DNA from: Aquimarina sp. AU58
GTDB taxonomy: Bacteria; Bacteroidota; Bacteroidia; Flavobacteriales; Flavobacteriaceae
NCBI RefSeq assembly: GCF_900312745.1
Contig: NZ_OMPD01000014.1
Location: 3,100,001 to 3,164,000, forward strand
Direction: 5' to 3'
DNA length: 64,000 nucleotides
Shown: positions 55,713 through 64,000 of the stretch, in pieces
Numbering within the stretch: the stretch's first letter is position 1
Layout: the number at the start of each line of letters is the position of its first letter
Notes under the pieces: generated by a model
Databases searched by the model: none
Seen by the model: the letters and a program-made list of their open reading frames with translations, nothing else
What the model was told of the DNA's origin: nothing
Position numbers and translations under genes: made by a program

Positions 55713-56615
55713 TTATTTTTGTGTTTTTAACCAAACTGCTCCAAAAGCATTATTTATAAATTTTTCTACTGAGGAACCATCGTTGTTCATCATATAGACA
55801 TGTTTTTCTCCATTCTCATCTGAGGATTGGAAAATTATTTTAGAACCATCAGGAGACCAGGAAGGATTCCAATCATCAACATCATTATTTGTTAATCGTT
55901 TTTGATTGGAGCCATCTATATTCATTACATAAATTTCATGATTTCCATCTCTATTAGACATAAAAACTATTTGTTTACCATCTGCAGAAACTTCAGGATG
56001 TAAATCTTTAGCTTTATTATTGGTTAACTTAGTTATGTTGCTGCCATCAACATTGGCTATGCAAATTTCTTCACTATTGGAATGAAAGATGGAATGAAAG
56101 ACGAGTTTCCCTTCTTGAGTAAAATATGGTCCTCCACCATTCAGTGGTTTTATTTGAGCCTGGTCACTACCATTTGAATTCATAATCCAAAGTTCTGCCC
56201 TCCAAACTTCTTCCGAATCTTGATAATCTCTTGCAAAAACAATTTTTTTTCCATCAGGAGACCACGTAGGTGAATTATCCCATTTGTTTTTTGCATGCGT
56301 TAATCGTTTCATGTTGGTACCATCGCTATTCATGGTATGAATAGACCATGTGTTTCCTCCATCATAATAACCATAAGAAGTGATCCGTTTTCCATCAGGA
56401 GACCAAGCTATATAACCATCTCTCCCAGGGCGATTTGTGATTCTAGTTTTTGATTCAGCTCTACTATCGGTCAGGTAAATTTCTGAATCACCTGTTTCTT
56501 TTGATGCATAAGCAATCGTATAAGATATGGATTTCGAATTTTTATTGTTCTGACTATAACCAACCAAAAAAGAAAGGAAAGGTAAAAAGATTGCGATAGT
56601 TTTTATGTATTTCAT
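55713..56615 (-). CDS. Secreted PD40 (TolB-like) propeller
   Basis: A 300-residue protein starting at ATG 56615 (signal peptide MKYIKTIAIFLPFLSFLVGY); a start 17 codons upstream would bury the signal. Six PD40 blades: GYIAWSPDGKRITSYG, NSPTWSPDGKKIVFARD, LHPEVSADGKQIVFMSN, WNPSWSPDGSKIIFQSS. It lies 47 bp upstream of the fused hydrolase gene on the same strand and shares its envelope location. Confidence 0.82.
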   Translation of the reverse strand: MKYIKTIAIFLPFLSFLVGYSQNNKNSKSISYTIAYASKETGDSEIYLTDSRAESKTRITNRPGRDGYIAWSPDGKRITSYGYYDGGNTWSIHTMNSDGTNMKRLTHAKNKWDNSPTWSPDGKKIVFARDYQDSEEVWRAELWIMNSNGSDQAQIKPLNGGGPYFTQEGKLVFHSIFHSNSEEICIANVDGSNITKLTNNKAKDLHPEVSADGKQIVFMSNRDGNHEIYVMNIDGSNQKRLTNNDVDDWNPSWSPDGSKIIFQSSDENGEKHVYMMNNDGSSVEKFINNAFGAVWLKTQK

Positions 56616-56691
56616 ATTCTTACTTTTTAATACTATTTGGGTTATACTATTAAACAAACCTATCAAATAGAATCCCTGAAAAACTGTAAAG

Positions 56692-56721
56692 CAGACGAAT
56701 GATATCTTCTAACAGATACAT
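56692..56721. promoter_or_regulatory. Weak 21-bp-period direct repeat upstream of a LytS kinase
   Basis: CAGACGAAT (56692-56700) and CAGATACAT (56713-56721) are 21 bp apart, the expected LytTR period, but the second unit is degenerate. The first shares AGACGA with the repeat at 62751-62779. Confidence 0.3.
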
Positions 56722-56838
56722 ACCTATCATCAACAGAAAATATTCTTAATCCGCAGGAAATGAGATTTGGGCAGTAGGTTATTAAGATTCGTCTTTATTA
56801 CTGTAGTGCTCAACTCATATTTTATATATTTATGCTCT

Positions 56839-57915
56839 ATGGTTAAAAGAAAGAACTTAATTGATTGGATTCTTCAGAATAGAGTTGTTTCACACCTCAT
56901 ATTTTGGTTTTTATTGTTTATAAGTTTACCCATATTGGCTGCATTAAATGATGGAAGCGTTGAAAAGACTGTAAACTCTAGTTTGAGTTTTTTACCTGCC
57001 CAATTATTAGCAAGTTATTTTTTAGTCTATTATCAGGTACCCAAACTTCTATTTAAAAAGAAGTATCTTAAGTTTGGATTCTCTTTTTTGATATCTGCAT
57101 ATGTGTTTTTAGTTATTTCAAAGCTTTCAAATATGTACTTGACTAAATTTTTTATTCCTAAATATTACGAGGAAGAAAGCTTCATAGAAATATTAGCAGA
57201 CCCATTTCACTTGGCTGTCGTTCATTTTCCATCGGTCTATGTATTCGTTTTTTTAATGCTAATGACTAAGATAGTTAAGGACCGTTTTGAAGAACGTCAT
57301 CAACTGGAAGTTTTACAAAAAGAAAAAGCGAATACTGAGCTTAAGTTTTTAAAAGCGCAAACAAATCCGCATTTTTTGTTCAATACGTTAAATAATTTGT
57401 ATTCATTAACATTAGATCGATCTGAAAAAGCATCTGAAGTTGTTTTAAAACTGTCAGACATGCTAGATTATATGCTGTACCAGTGTAAAGATGCCGAAGT
57501 TCTTTTAAAAAAAGAAATTGCGTTGATACAGGATTATATAGATTTGGAATCCCTACGTTACGGTAATAAGTTAACATTGAACTTTACATACCACCTTCAT
57601 GACCCTAACGTAATGATAGCCCCCTTGATCCTGATCTCATTTGTCGAAAACGCTTTTAAACATGGTGCTAGTAATAATCTCAATGATTCGGTAATTCGAA
57701 TTGAATTAACGACAAACCAAGATCAACTTTGTTTTAAAGTTTTTAATACCCTACCCGATAGCAAACAAGACATTAATGAAAATGAATCCCGTTCTGGAAT
57801 TGGATTTTCTAATTCGCAAAGACAATTAGAACTGAACTATAAAAATAACTATGACCTGAAAAGCATCAAAACAGATAATGATTTTCAGGTTGTATTAAGC
57901 ATTAATTTACAATAA
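56839..57915 (+). CDS. LytS-type sensor histidine kinase
   Basis: A 358-residue protein from ATG 56839. An in-frame TTG 24 codons upstream would add another hydrophobic stretch, but ATG is preferred. Four membrane helices (about 16-36, 52-68, 80-96, 123-146), then H178 in QTNPHFLFNTLNNLYSLT, N-box FVENAFKHGAS and SGIGFSNSQRQLEL. It precedes its LytTR partner by one base and is divergent from the PD40/hydrolase genes. Confidence 0.9.
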   Translation: MVKRKNLIDWILQNRVVSHLIFWFLLFISLPILAALNDGSVEKTVNSSLSFLPAQLLASYFLVYYQVPKLLFKKKYLKFGFSFLISAYVFLVISKLSNMYLTKFFIPKYYEEESFIEILADPFHLAVVHFPSVYVFVFLMLMTKIVKDRFEERHQLEVLQKEKANTELKFLKAQTNPHFLFNTLNNLYSLTLDRSEKASEVVLKLSDMLDYMLYQCKDAEVLLKKEIALIQDYIDLESLRYGNKLTLNFTYHLHDPNVMIAPLILISFVENAFKHGASNNLNDSVIRIELTTNQDQLCFKVFNTLPDSKQDINENESRSGIGFSNSQRQLELNYKNNYDLKSIKTDNDFQVVLSINLQ

Positions 57916-57916
57916 T

Positions 57917-58624
57917 ATGGAAATAAAATGTATGGTCGTAGATGATGAGCCACTAGCCATTAAGGTACTTGAAAAGCATATCATGAAAGTACCGGACCTT
58001 GAACTTGTATCAACATTTGATAACCCTATCCATGCGGGAGATTTTCTTCAAAAGAATACCATTGACCTTTTGTTTTTAGATATCCAAATGCCTGTAGTTA
58101 CCGGTATTGATTTTATAAAAAACACAAACATACAACCCAAAGTTATACTAACTACAGCCTACAGAGAATACGCTTTAGAAGGATATGAACTGGATATCAT
58201 TGATTATTTGTTAAAACCTATATCTTTTATTCGGTTTTATAAATCTATCAATAAATACAAAGCATTGAGTGCAGGGATCCAATACGTTTCTGATGAATCA
58301 CCCGAAGCTAAGAAAACATTGGATCACATCTTTGTGAATGCTAACAAAAGAATGATTCGGGTCGAATTTAGCAACATTTTGTTTATCGACAGCATTAAAG
58401 ATTATGTAAGAATACATACTGCAGATGATACCATCATTACCAAAGATAAGATCAGTGTCTTTTTACAAAAATTACCTTCTAATTTTTTGAGAGTGCATCG
58501 TTCCTATATCATTAATACAGAAAAAATTGCTTCTTTTACCTCAAAAGATATTGTCCTACTTAATGGTATGGAAATTCCGATCGGTGCCTCCTATAAAGAA
58601 ATTATTAAGTTAATTAAAAATTGA
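57917..58624 (+). CDS. LytTR response regulator
   Basis: A 235-residue protein: receiver with VVDDEP (7-12), D55 (LLFLDIQMP) and YLLKPI; LytTR domain at 130-232 with RVHRSYIINTEKIASF. It is paired with the kinase upstream. Its probable targets are the divergent PD40 and serine hydrolase genes or its own promoter. Confidence 0.92.
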   Translation: MEIKCMVVDDEPLAIKVLEKHIMKVPDLELVSTFDNPIHAGDFLQKNTIDLLFLDIQMPVVTGIDFIKNTNIQPKVILTTAYREYALEGYELDIIDYLLKPISFIRFYKSINKYKALSAGIQYVSDESPEAKKTLDHIFVNANKRMIRVEFSNILFIDSIKDYVRIHTADDTIITKDKISVFLQKLPSNFLRVHRSYIINTEKIASFTSKDIVLLNGMEIPIGASYKEIIKLIKN

Positions 58625-58733
58625 TAGCGCTCGACTATTAATTGCCACGCTCCTATCCTTTTGACAGTACTTCAATATTTCGATAGACTGAGTGTAAACA
58701 AACTTAGGGTGGTAACTTAGGAATCATATCTTT

Positions 58734-59414
58734 TTATATCATAGACATAGTATTCATTGCACAATGCGCTATGATCACAGGCCATAAATTTCTATTGAGT
58801 TTCACATAAGCGATCCCCATAATAATTCCGATTAGTGCTACTGATATAGAACGTTCAGAAATATCATACGAGTGTCTAAAACCCCAAATACAAGCTTGTA
58901 TTATAATAGCAATTGCGGTCCTAAATTTTAAATTTGAAAACATACCCTCTATCCAGGTAATTAAGAAGCCTCGTTCTAGCAGTTCTTCAAATGCAGATTG
59001 TAGCCATACAAAAAGAATAACAGAAAAAAAATAGCCGTAATCTCCATTACTAAGAGAATACCCTGTATTGGTTCCTTTTACCGCTTCACTACTTTCTTTG
59101 ACAACCAAAAATGAATCTTGTATTAGGTTAAAAACAAGAAGTGTAGCGATTATAGTAATAAATATTATTCCTGCATTTAAAAATGTTTTAGTAATGTTTT
59201 TAGGCCTTATAAGTCCTAAAGATTTCCATGTAACTCCTCTCCTTCTCATTTGCCAAGTAGCTACTAATAAAGTAGTACCTGAATATAAAAAACCTGTAAC
59301 TAAATAGTGTGTATTAGGAATAAAGGTCTCTCTAATCAAAAACATGATTGTTATGTAAATAATTAGATCAAAGAGAAAACTAAGTTGGTTGTTTTCTTTT
59401 ATATTATTTTTCAT
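58734..59414 (-). CDS. CPBP-family intramembrane metalloprotease
   Basis: A 226-residue protein with about seven membrane helices. The CPBP/Abi active site is intact: EELLER (EExxxR, about 142-147) in FEELLERGFLITW and WGFRHSYD with the second-motif His (about 172). Bacterial members are linked to peptide processing and bacteriocin immunity. It lies 10 bp after the serine hydrolase gene, last in a run of four genes that begins with a LytS kinase. Confidence 0.88.
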   Translation of the reverse strand: MKNNIKENNQLSFLFDLIIYITIMFLIRETFIPNTHYLVTGFLYSGTTLLVATWQMRRRGVTWKSLGLIRPKNITKTFLNAGIIFITIIATLLVFNLIQDSFLVVKESSEAVKGTNTGYSLSNGDYGYFFSVILFVWLQSAFEELLERGFLITWIEGMFSNLKFRTAIAIIIQACIWGFRHSYDISERSISVALIGIIMGIAYVKLNRNLWPVIIAHCAMNTMSMI

Positions 59415-59424
59415 GCTTTTAATT

Positions 59425-60855
59425 CTATTGTAACTTTTCTTTAAATCGATTTAGATTAGCCGTAAAAGAATTTAGCAGCCTATGAGATTGCTTTTTAGCT
59501 ACTTCTACCGCTTTTTCGTAGTTTTTTAAAGCTAAATCGAATTGTTCATTATTCTCGTAAGCTTCACCTAAACTATCATACATATTTGCTTCATCTGGAA
59601 ATAAATGCACATTTAGCTTAAATAATTTTATAGCAAATTCAGTATTTTTCTCTCTCATAAACTCATAAGCAATAAGATTTAAACGTTGTGGATGATTAAG
59701 AGAATAGTTGTGTATTTTCACAAAGCTCTCAATATCTTTTAAGTCATTGAAATTGTTGATTTTAGCTTTGTTACTGTAAATAAAAAAGCGTAATCTCTCT
59801 TTTGGCAATTGGTATTTTTTATTATATAAGATATCCTCTATATAGTATACAATGTTTCTAGATATCATATCGTAGTTAGATAAAGCAATTATGGTGTATT
59901 TGTCATCTAAATATCTTGAAAAATATGACGAAAACCCTGGTAATCCTCCACCATGACCTACTACTCTATTATTATTTTTATTTTCTACCTGAAATGCCAA
60001 ACCGTAAGTTATTTTTGGTATAACATTGGTAAATAATTTCTTTTTAGAATTTTCATTAATTAGAAGTGAAGTGTATAATGCTTGGTCAAATTTCAACATA
60101 TCTTTAACTGTAGATAATATTCCTCCATCAGATTGTGGTGAACTATTTGTATATATCGTATTTGTATACTTACCAGATATTGACTTTAAATAACCTAATG
60201 CTCTATTTTCGACAACATCATCCCAAAATCTCATTTGCGTATTGTTCATTTTAGCGGGAATAAAGATATTCTGAGTAATAAATTCTGAATAAGACTGTCC
60301 CGAAATTTTTTCAATAATTGCACCTAACACAACCATTCCAGAATTAGAATATGCAAATTTTTTCCCTGGAATATCAAACTCTAATTTTTGTTCATAAATA
60401 AAAGGTATTATATCATTGATTACGTAACGTTTCCCTCTATTTGCTCTATACACTTTGTGCCGCATGTAATTGCTTAAACCTGAAGTATGAGACAGTAAAT
60501 GATGAATAGTTATTTTATTGCCAAATGGAAAATCTTTCAGGTATTTTACAACCGGATCATTTATTTTTAATTTCCCTTGTTCTTCTAATTGCATAATGGA
60601 AACGCCAGTAAACATTTTTCCCATTGAAGCAATATTAAACTTTGTATCTATATTGTTTTTTATTTGATAACTTTTATTTGCATCGCCAAAAGCTTTTTGA
60701 TATAAAATTTTGCCTTCTTTTGCCAGTAAAACAGTTCCTGAAAATTGATCAAGCTCAACGTGCTTTTGCATCATTTCCTCTATCTTGTCGTTTATTGTTT
60801 GTGCCTGTAAACCTGACACAAAACAAATTATTAAAAATGTAATTACTTTAATCAT
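59425..60855 (-). CDS. Secreted serine hydrolase with C-terminal TPRs
   Basis: A 476-residue protein starting at ATG 60855, which begins the signal peptide MIKVITFLIICFVSGLQAQ; a frame start 27 codons upstream is not preferred. Motifs: S77-M-G-K80, YSNSGMVVLG (about 178) and GHGGGLPGF (about 300). The last 90 residues are TPR-like (EANMYDSLGEAYENNEQFDLALKNYEKA). It is third of the LytS/LytTR/hydrolase/CPBP run; the gap to the LytTR gene is 109 bp. Confidence 0.87.
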   Translation of the reverse strand: MIKVITFLIICFVSGLQAQTINDKIEEMMQKHVELDQFSGTVLLAKEGKILYQKAFGDANKSYQIKNNIDTKFNIASMGKMFTGVSIMQLEEQGKLKINDPVVKYLKDFPFGNKITIHHLLSHTSGLSNYMRHKVYRANRGKRYVINDIIPFIYEQKLEFDIPGKKFAYSNSGMVVLGAIIEKISGQSYSEFITQNIFIPAKMNNTQMRFWDDVVENRALGYLKSISGKYTNTIYTNSSPQSDGGILSTVKDMLKFDQALYTSLLINENSKKKLFTNVIPKITYGLAFQVENKNNNRVVGHGGGLPGFSSYFSRYLDDKYTIIALSNYDMISRNIVYYIEDILYNKKYQLPKERLRFFIYSNKAKINNFNDLKDIESFVKIHNYSLNHPQRLNLIAYEFMREKNTEFAIKLFKLNVHLFPDEANMYDSLGEAYENNEQFDLALKNYEKAVEVAKKQSHRLLNSFTANLNRFKEKLQ

Positions 60856-60964
60856 TGATATATAGTTTAATATGAATACATCAAAATTGATTAAATGTGA
60901 GAACTTATTAAAATGAAATAGATAGTTACGATACAATTCTAGACAAACAAGAAGATTTTATCTA

Positions 60965-61675
60965 TTATGTAAAATCGGTATTAATAAATCTTTGAAAATC
61001 TTTTCTGTATTTTTCTGAAACTGGAATGTATTTATCCCCAAATACAATACGATTACGTTCTATGGTCGTTATCATCTTTAAATTAACAAGAAAAGAACGA
61101 TGTACACGCATAAAGCTTTTTTTAGACAACTCTTCTGCTAAAGATTTCATGCTTTTTAAAGTGAGGATTGGCTTTTCAGAATTAACCGTGTAGAGTTTTA
61201 AATAATCTTTTAAACCTTCAACATAAATTAAGTCTTTTAAATTTATCTTAATTAGCTTGTAATCTGACTTTACAAAAATATAATCATCTATATAGTTTGT
61301 TTGAGTTGAGTTGTTAAGCATTAATTGTTTTGCCTTATTCGCAGCAGAGAAAAACTCAGGATAACTAATTGGTTTTACTAAGTAGTCAATAGCATTAACT
61401 TTATAACTTTCGAGTGCAAATTCTTCAAATGCAGTTGTAAAAATAACTTTAGTGTTTTTATTTAAAAGTAGTTTAGAGAATTCAATACCAGATAGGTTAG
61501 GCATTTGTATGTCTGTAAAAATCAAATCAACCGATTTGTGTTCTATAATTTCCATTGCAGCAATCGCGCTATTGCATTTAGCAATCAATTTTAAAAAAGG
61601 TGTAGATTTTACATAACCTTCTAATAAATTAAGAGCCAATGGTTCGTCATCAATTAAAACACAAGTAAGTATCAT
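60965..61675 (-). CDS. LytTR response regulator
   Basis: A 236-residue protein: receiver with LIDDEP (7-12), D55 (LIFTDIQMP) and YLVKPI; LytTR domain at 130-233 with RVHRSFLVNLKMITTI. It overlaps the kinase end by 4 bp (ATGA). The serine hydrolase and CPBP genes downstream are probably in its transcript. Confidence 0.92.
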   Translation of the reverse strand: MILTCVLIDDEPLALNLLEGYVKSTPFLKLIAKCNSAIAAMEIIEHKSVDLIFTDIQMPNLSGIEFSKLLLNKNTKVIFTTAFEEFALESYKVNAIDYLVKPISYPEFFSAANKAKQLMLNNSTQTNYIDDYIFVKSDYKLIKINLKDLIYVEGLKDYLKLYTVNSEKPILTLKSMKSLAEELSKKSFMRVHRSFLVNLKMITTIERNRIVFGDKYIPVSEKYRKDFQRFINTDFT

Positions 61676-62697
61676 TTTTTAAAATTAAGTATTAATGTTG
61701 CAATATATTCGTTGTTTTCTTCTCTGGTGGTTAATTTAAATTTATTAGGATACAATAATTCTAATCGTTTTTTTAAGTTCTCTAACCCTATTCCAGAATT
61801 GGTAACTTTTTCTTTTTCGGGAAAAGAAGAATTAGTAACAGAATAATTAATACAATCATTTTCTATTGTTAAGTCAATGTAAATAAAGCTTGGTTGTATA
61901 GCATCTATACCATGTTTAAAAGCATTTTCTACAAAAGAAATAAGAAGTAATGGAGCAATTTGTATAGGTTGATTAATTATAGGAAAACTCTTTTTTAACG
62001 TTAGATTAGCAGATACTCGCAATTGCATTAAATCTATATAACGTTCTAGAAATTCTATTTCTTTTACAATAGGAACTTTATTAATTGATGCTTCGTGTAA
62101 TAGATAACGCATCAGTTTACTTAGGGTGTGTATTGACTCTTTAGCCAAAAAAGGAGAACTATCAATTAATGCATAAATATTATTTAAGGTATTAAATAGA
62201 AAATGTGGCTGAACTTGATACTTTAAATACTTAATTTCAGTATCTAACTGTGTTTGTTTTACTTCTTGTAGTAATATTCTATTTTTATTAAATCTTGAAT
62301 TTACTTTTAAGCCAACGCACATACCAATACTTAAAATTATAGGTAACATTAATTGAACAGTGGTCATAGCGCCACTTCTTACCTCTCGTATTAATTCTCC
62401 ATTAATTGTTGGATGAAATACATTTGATTGTAACAGTTTTTTTAATAATACATAGAGTATAACAATCAAAAAAAAATTTAGAATATAAAATAACACCTTT
62501 TTACTTTTAAAAAAAAACTGATCAACTAGTACAAAGTAATTGAAGTAAAAAGCAAGAAAAATACTTGAAATAGACAGCCAATTTCTATTAATAAGATATT
62601 GCCCGTTTGGAATATGATTTAATGAAGCTATTGGATATATAAATACAACCAGCCATAAAAAACTGTGTAATATTATTTTTAAATAACTTTTCTGCAT
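61672..62697 (-). CDS. LytS-type sensor histidine kinase
   Basis: A 341-residue protein with about four membrane helices (7-24, 42-60, 68-90, 112-131), H165 in QVQPHFLFNTLNNIYALI, N-box FVENAFKHGIDAIQ and SGIGLENLKKRLELLYP. First gene of the run to 58734. A direct repeat at 62751-62779, 54 bp upstream of the start codon, fits a LytTR-type site. Confidence 0.9.
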   Translation of the reverse strand: MQKSYLKIILHSFLWLVVFIYPIASLNHIPNGQYLINRNWLSISSIFLAFYFNYFVLVDQFFFKSKKVLFYILNFFLIVILYVLLKKLLQSNVFHPTINGELIREVRSGAMTTVQLMLPIILSIGMCVGLKVNSRFNKNRILLQEVKQTQLDTEIKYLKYQVQPHFLFNTLNNIYALIDSSPFLAKESIHTLSKLMRYLLHEASINKVPIVKEIEFLERYIDLMQLRVSANLTLKKSFPIINQPIQIAPLLLISFVENAFKHGIDAIQPSFIYIDLTIENDCINYSVTNSSFPEKEKVTNSGIGLENLKKRLELLYPNKFKLTTREENNEYIATLILNFKK

Positions 62698-62750
62698 ACC
62701 ATTTTGATAAAAAACTAAGGTAAGCTAAACAAGGTAAATATTTGTAATCA

Positions 62751-62779
62751 TATAGACGGTCTTTCTAATTTTATAGACG
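62751..62779. promoter_or_regulatory. 21-bp-period direct repeat, candidate LytTR site
   Basis: TATAGACG at 62751-62758 and 62772-62779 are exact direct repeats 21 bp apart. Read on the minus strand they give ACCGTCTAT and ATCGTCTAT, which match eight and seven of nine LytTR half-site positions. The site is upstream of the LytS gene and in the gap shared with the Crp/Fnr gene. Confidence 0.55.
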
Positions 62780-62801
62780 ATTATTATAATTCTATCTATA
62801 T

Positions 62802-62840
62802 TATTCCACACAGATTATACTCCTCTCCTATTTTTTAGTC
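62802..62840 (+). repeat. Dispersed repeat, weak partial copy I
   Basis: TATTCCACACAGATTATACT and a following TCCTCTCCTATT resemble the first 40 bases of copy C. The core GTATTCCATTACA is missing, so this is only a possible remnant. Confidence 0.4.
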
Positions 62841-62943
62841 AAAATTGCACGAACCCAAAAACACCATTATGTATATTTGTAAATGAGCATGAGAGTGTTA
62901 GCAAAAAATATAACTTGTATAAACCTCAAATGTCTTTTTTAGT

Positions 62944-63513
62944 ATGGAGAAACCAGTAATTGAGTTTATCAAACACATAAGGCAATATAGTACACTTTCA
63001 GACGAAGCAGAAAACGCTATTGTAGTACTAGCTCGTAATGAGATTTTAGCTAAAGGTACCATCTTAAGTAAAGAAGGAAAAACATGCAAACGTCTCTATT
63101 TTTTAAAAAATGGGACGGTTCGTACCTATTTTTATCAAGACGGAAAAGATATTACACATTGGATTTATCCAAAAAACAATATGGTAACTTCCTGGCATAG
63201 TTATCTTTCGCAAACACCATCAAAAGATTATATCGAAACTACCGAAATCAGCGAGGTTATTTCATTAACCTATACGCAATGGCAGGAATTATATACAACT
63301 TTTCCAGAGTTAGAACGTTTTGGACGCCTACTCATAGAAGAACAAATGGCATTGATAGATGATTTTTATAAAGGCTATTATTTTTTATCGGCCAAAGAAA
63401 AATACCAATTATTAATAAAAGCAATTCCTAATATAACGCAAATTGCCAATTTAGGACATATCGCTTCAATGTTAGGTATAAGTCAAGAAACATTAAGTAG
63501 AGCTCGAAAGTAG
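62944..63513 (+). CDS. Crp/Fnr-family regulator
   Basis: A 189-residue protein: cyclic-nucleotide-binding-like jelly roll (10-120, LAKGTILSKEGKTCKRLYFL, KNGTVRTYFYQDGKDITHW) and a C-terminal HTH (ANLGHIASMLGISQETLSRARK). Cys residues for an iron-sulphur cluster are absent, and the cAMP phosphate-binding motif is not conserved, so the ligand is unknown. It is followed, 77 bp on, by a VOC-family gene. Confidence 0.88.
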   Translation: MEKPVIEFIKHIRQYSTLSDEAENAIVVLARNEILAKGTILSKEGKTCKRLYFLKNGTVRTYFYQDGKDITHWIYPKNNMVTSWHSYLSQTPSKDYIETTEISEVISLTYTQWQELYTTFPELERFGRLLIEEQMALIDDFYKGYYFLSAKEKYQLLIKAIPNITQIANLGHIASMLGISQETLSRARK

Positions 63514-63589
63514 ATTTTGACATAAGTCAAAAATAACACTAAACGCTCTGATTAGTTTTGCCTCATAATCTTCATAAACCATTTACAAT

Positions 63590-64000
63590 ATGAATACTAA
63601 TAATTTTATTTGGGCAGACTTATCCAGTTACAATCTTGATAAAACAAAGCAGTTTTATGAAACTGTTTTTGGTTGGAAATATTACAATACCGATAATTAT
63701 TTAATTGCATATAACAGTAAAAAAGAAACTGTTGGTTTATATCAAACACCACAGAAGTTTCAAGATATGAAAATGCCATCTTTTTGGATGCCCTATATTC
63801 AAGTAGAAAGCGTTACAGAAACTATAGAAAAAGCACGTAAACTAGGTGGGATTATAGAACTGGTAGATACCAAAAATTCTATTGGTAGCATCGCTTTAAT
63901 ACGTGATACATTAGGTGCAGGGTTTACTGTCTATGAAGGCAATGCATTGAATTCGAGAACTAAAAATAAAGAAAACACTTTAATTTTTAACGAATTACAT
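63590..64000 (+). CDS. VOC/glyoxalase-family protein, cut by the window edge
   Basis: At least 137 residues, start ATG 63590, no stop before the edge. Residues 5-115 are one vicinal-oxygen-chelate unit: FIWADLSSYNLDKTKQFYETVFGW, SFWMPYIQVESVTETIEKARKLGG and GSIALIRDTLGAGFTVYEG. A second unit may begin near the edge (NTLIFNELH). Members include glyoxalases, dioxygenases and antibiotic-binding proteins; function is open. Probably controlled by the Crp/Fnr gene just upstream. Confidence 0.85.
   Translation, partial: MNTNNFIWADLSSYNLDKTKQFYETVFGWKYYNTDNYLIAYNSKKETVGLYQTPQKFQDMKMPSFWMPYIQVESVTETIEKARKLGGIIELVDTKNSIGSIALIRDTLGAGFTVYEGNALNSRTKNKENTLIFNELH

Noticed and set aside
1..64000. tRNA, rRNA or riboswitch
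   Set aside because: No TPsiC-loop-like GGTTCGAATCC, rRNA core motif or known riboswitch core was seen on either strand by eye.

Overview
The window looks like a chromosomal segment from a marine or environmental member of the Bacteroidota, most likely family Flavobacteriaceae. Reasons: low G+C (by eye near one third), few Shine-Dalgarno sites, AraC regulators with membrane-embedded N-termini, five LytS-type kinase/LytTR regulator pairs, many signal peptides and lipoboxes, and many PD40 (TolB-like) propellers and beta-lactamase-related serine hydrolases. I cannot name the genus. I saw no rRNA, tRNA, CRISPR array, transposase or integrase gene.

Left part, about 1-16.9 kb: an accessory, defence-type island. 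It opens with an XRE regulator coupled to a small unknown gene and a divergent small gene. A tightly overlapping operon follows: a type IIG restriction-modification enzyme, a putAbiC-like membrane protein and a small RipA-like membrane protein. After that come short gene groups, each bounded by copies of one non-coding repeat, all in the same orientation: a TPR protein, a ParDE toxin-antitoxin pair, a large TPR protein, a cytoplasmic NUC1-type nuclease fused to a leishmanolysin-like metallopeptidase, and a caspase-like protease operon. Three repeat copies end in a perfect hairpin. Between two copies the 7-nt loop is exactly inverted, and a third copy has a different stem that still pairs perfectly. 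Broken fragments of two genes from the left end lie beside repeat copies. The repeat-bounded array and the caspase / nuclease-peptidase genes are the best candidates for something undescribed.

Middle and right part, about 17-64 kb: surface and envelope biology. It holds a 1481-residue outer-surface protein (propeller, von Willebrand A domain, terminal barrel) with a lipoprotein partner. Repeated modules follow, made of secreted serine hydrolases, S41 peptidases, an M20 amidohydrolase, PD40 propellers, AraC regulators and five LytS/LytTR pairs. One LytTR pair has a site between it and its divergent outer-membrane/M23 gene pair that matches the LytTR direct-repeat consensus exactly. A second pair has a similar 21-bp-period direct repeat upstream. 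A racemase with a divergent LysR regulator, an ABC-2 exporter, a CPBP protease, a Crp/Fnr regulator and a partial VOC protein complete the window.

How it may work together: the left island is probably anti-phage or stress-effector cargo collected by repeat-mediated recombination. The right part looks like repeated sense-and-hydrolyse modules, in which a membrane kinase and a LytTR regulator control nearby secreted hydrolases. Both readings are inference from gene content and spacing.
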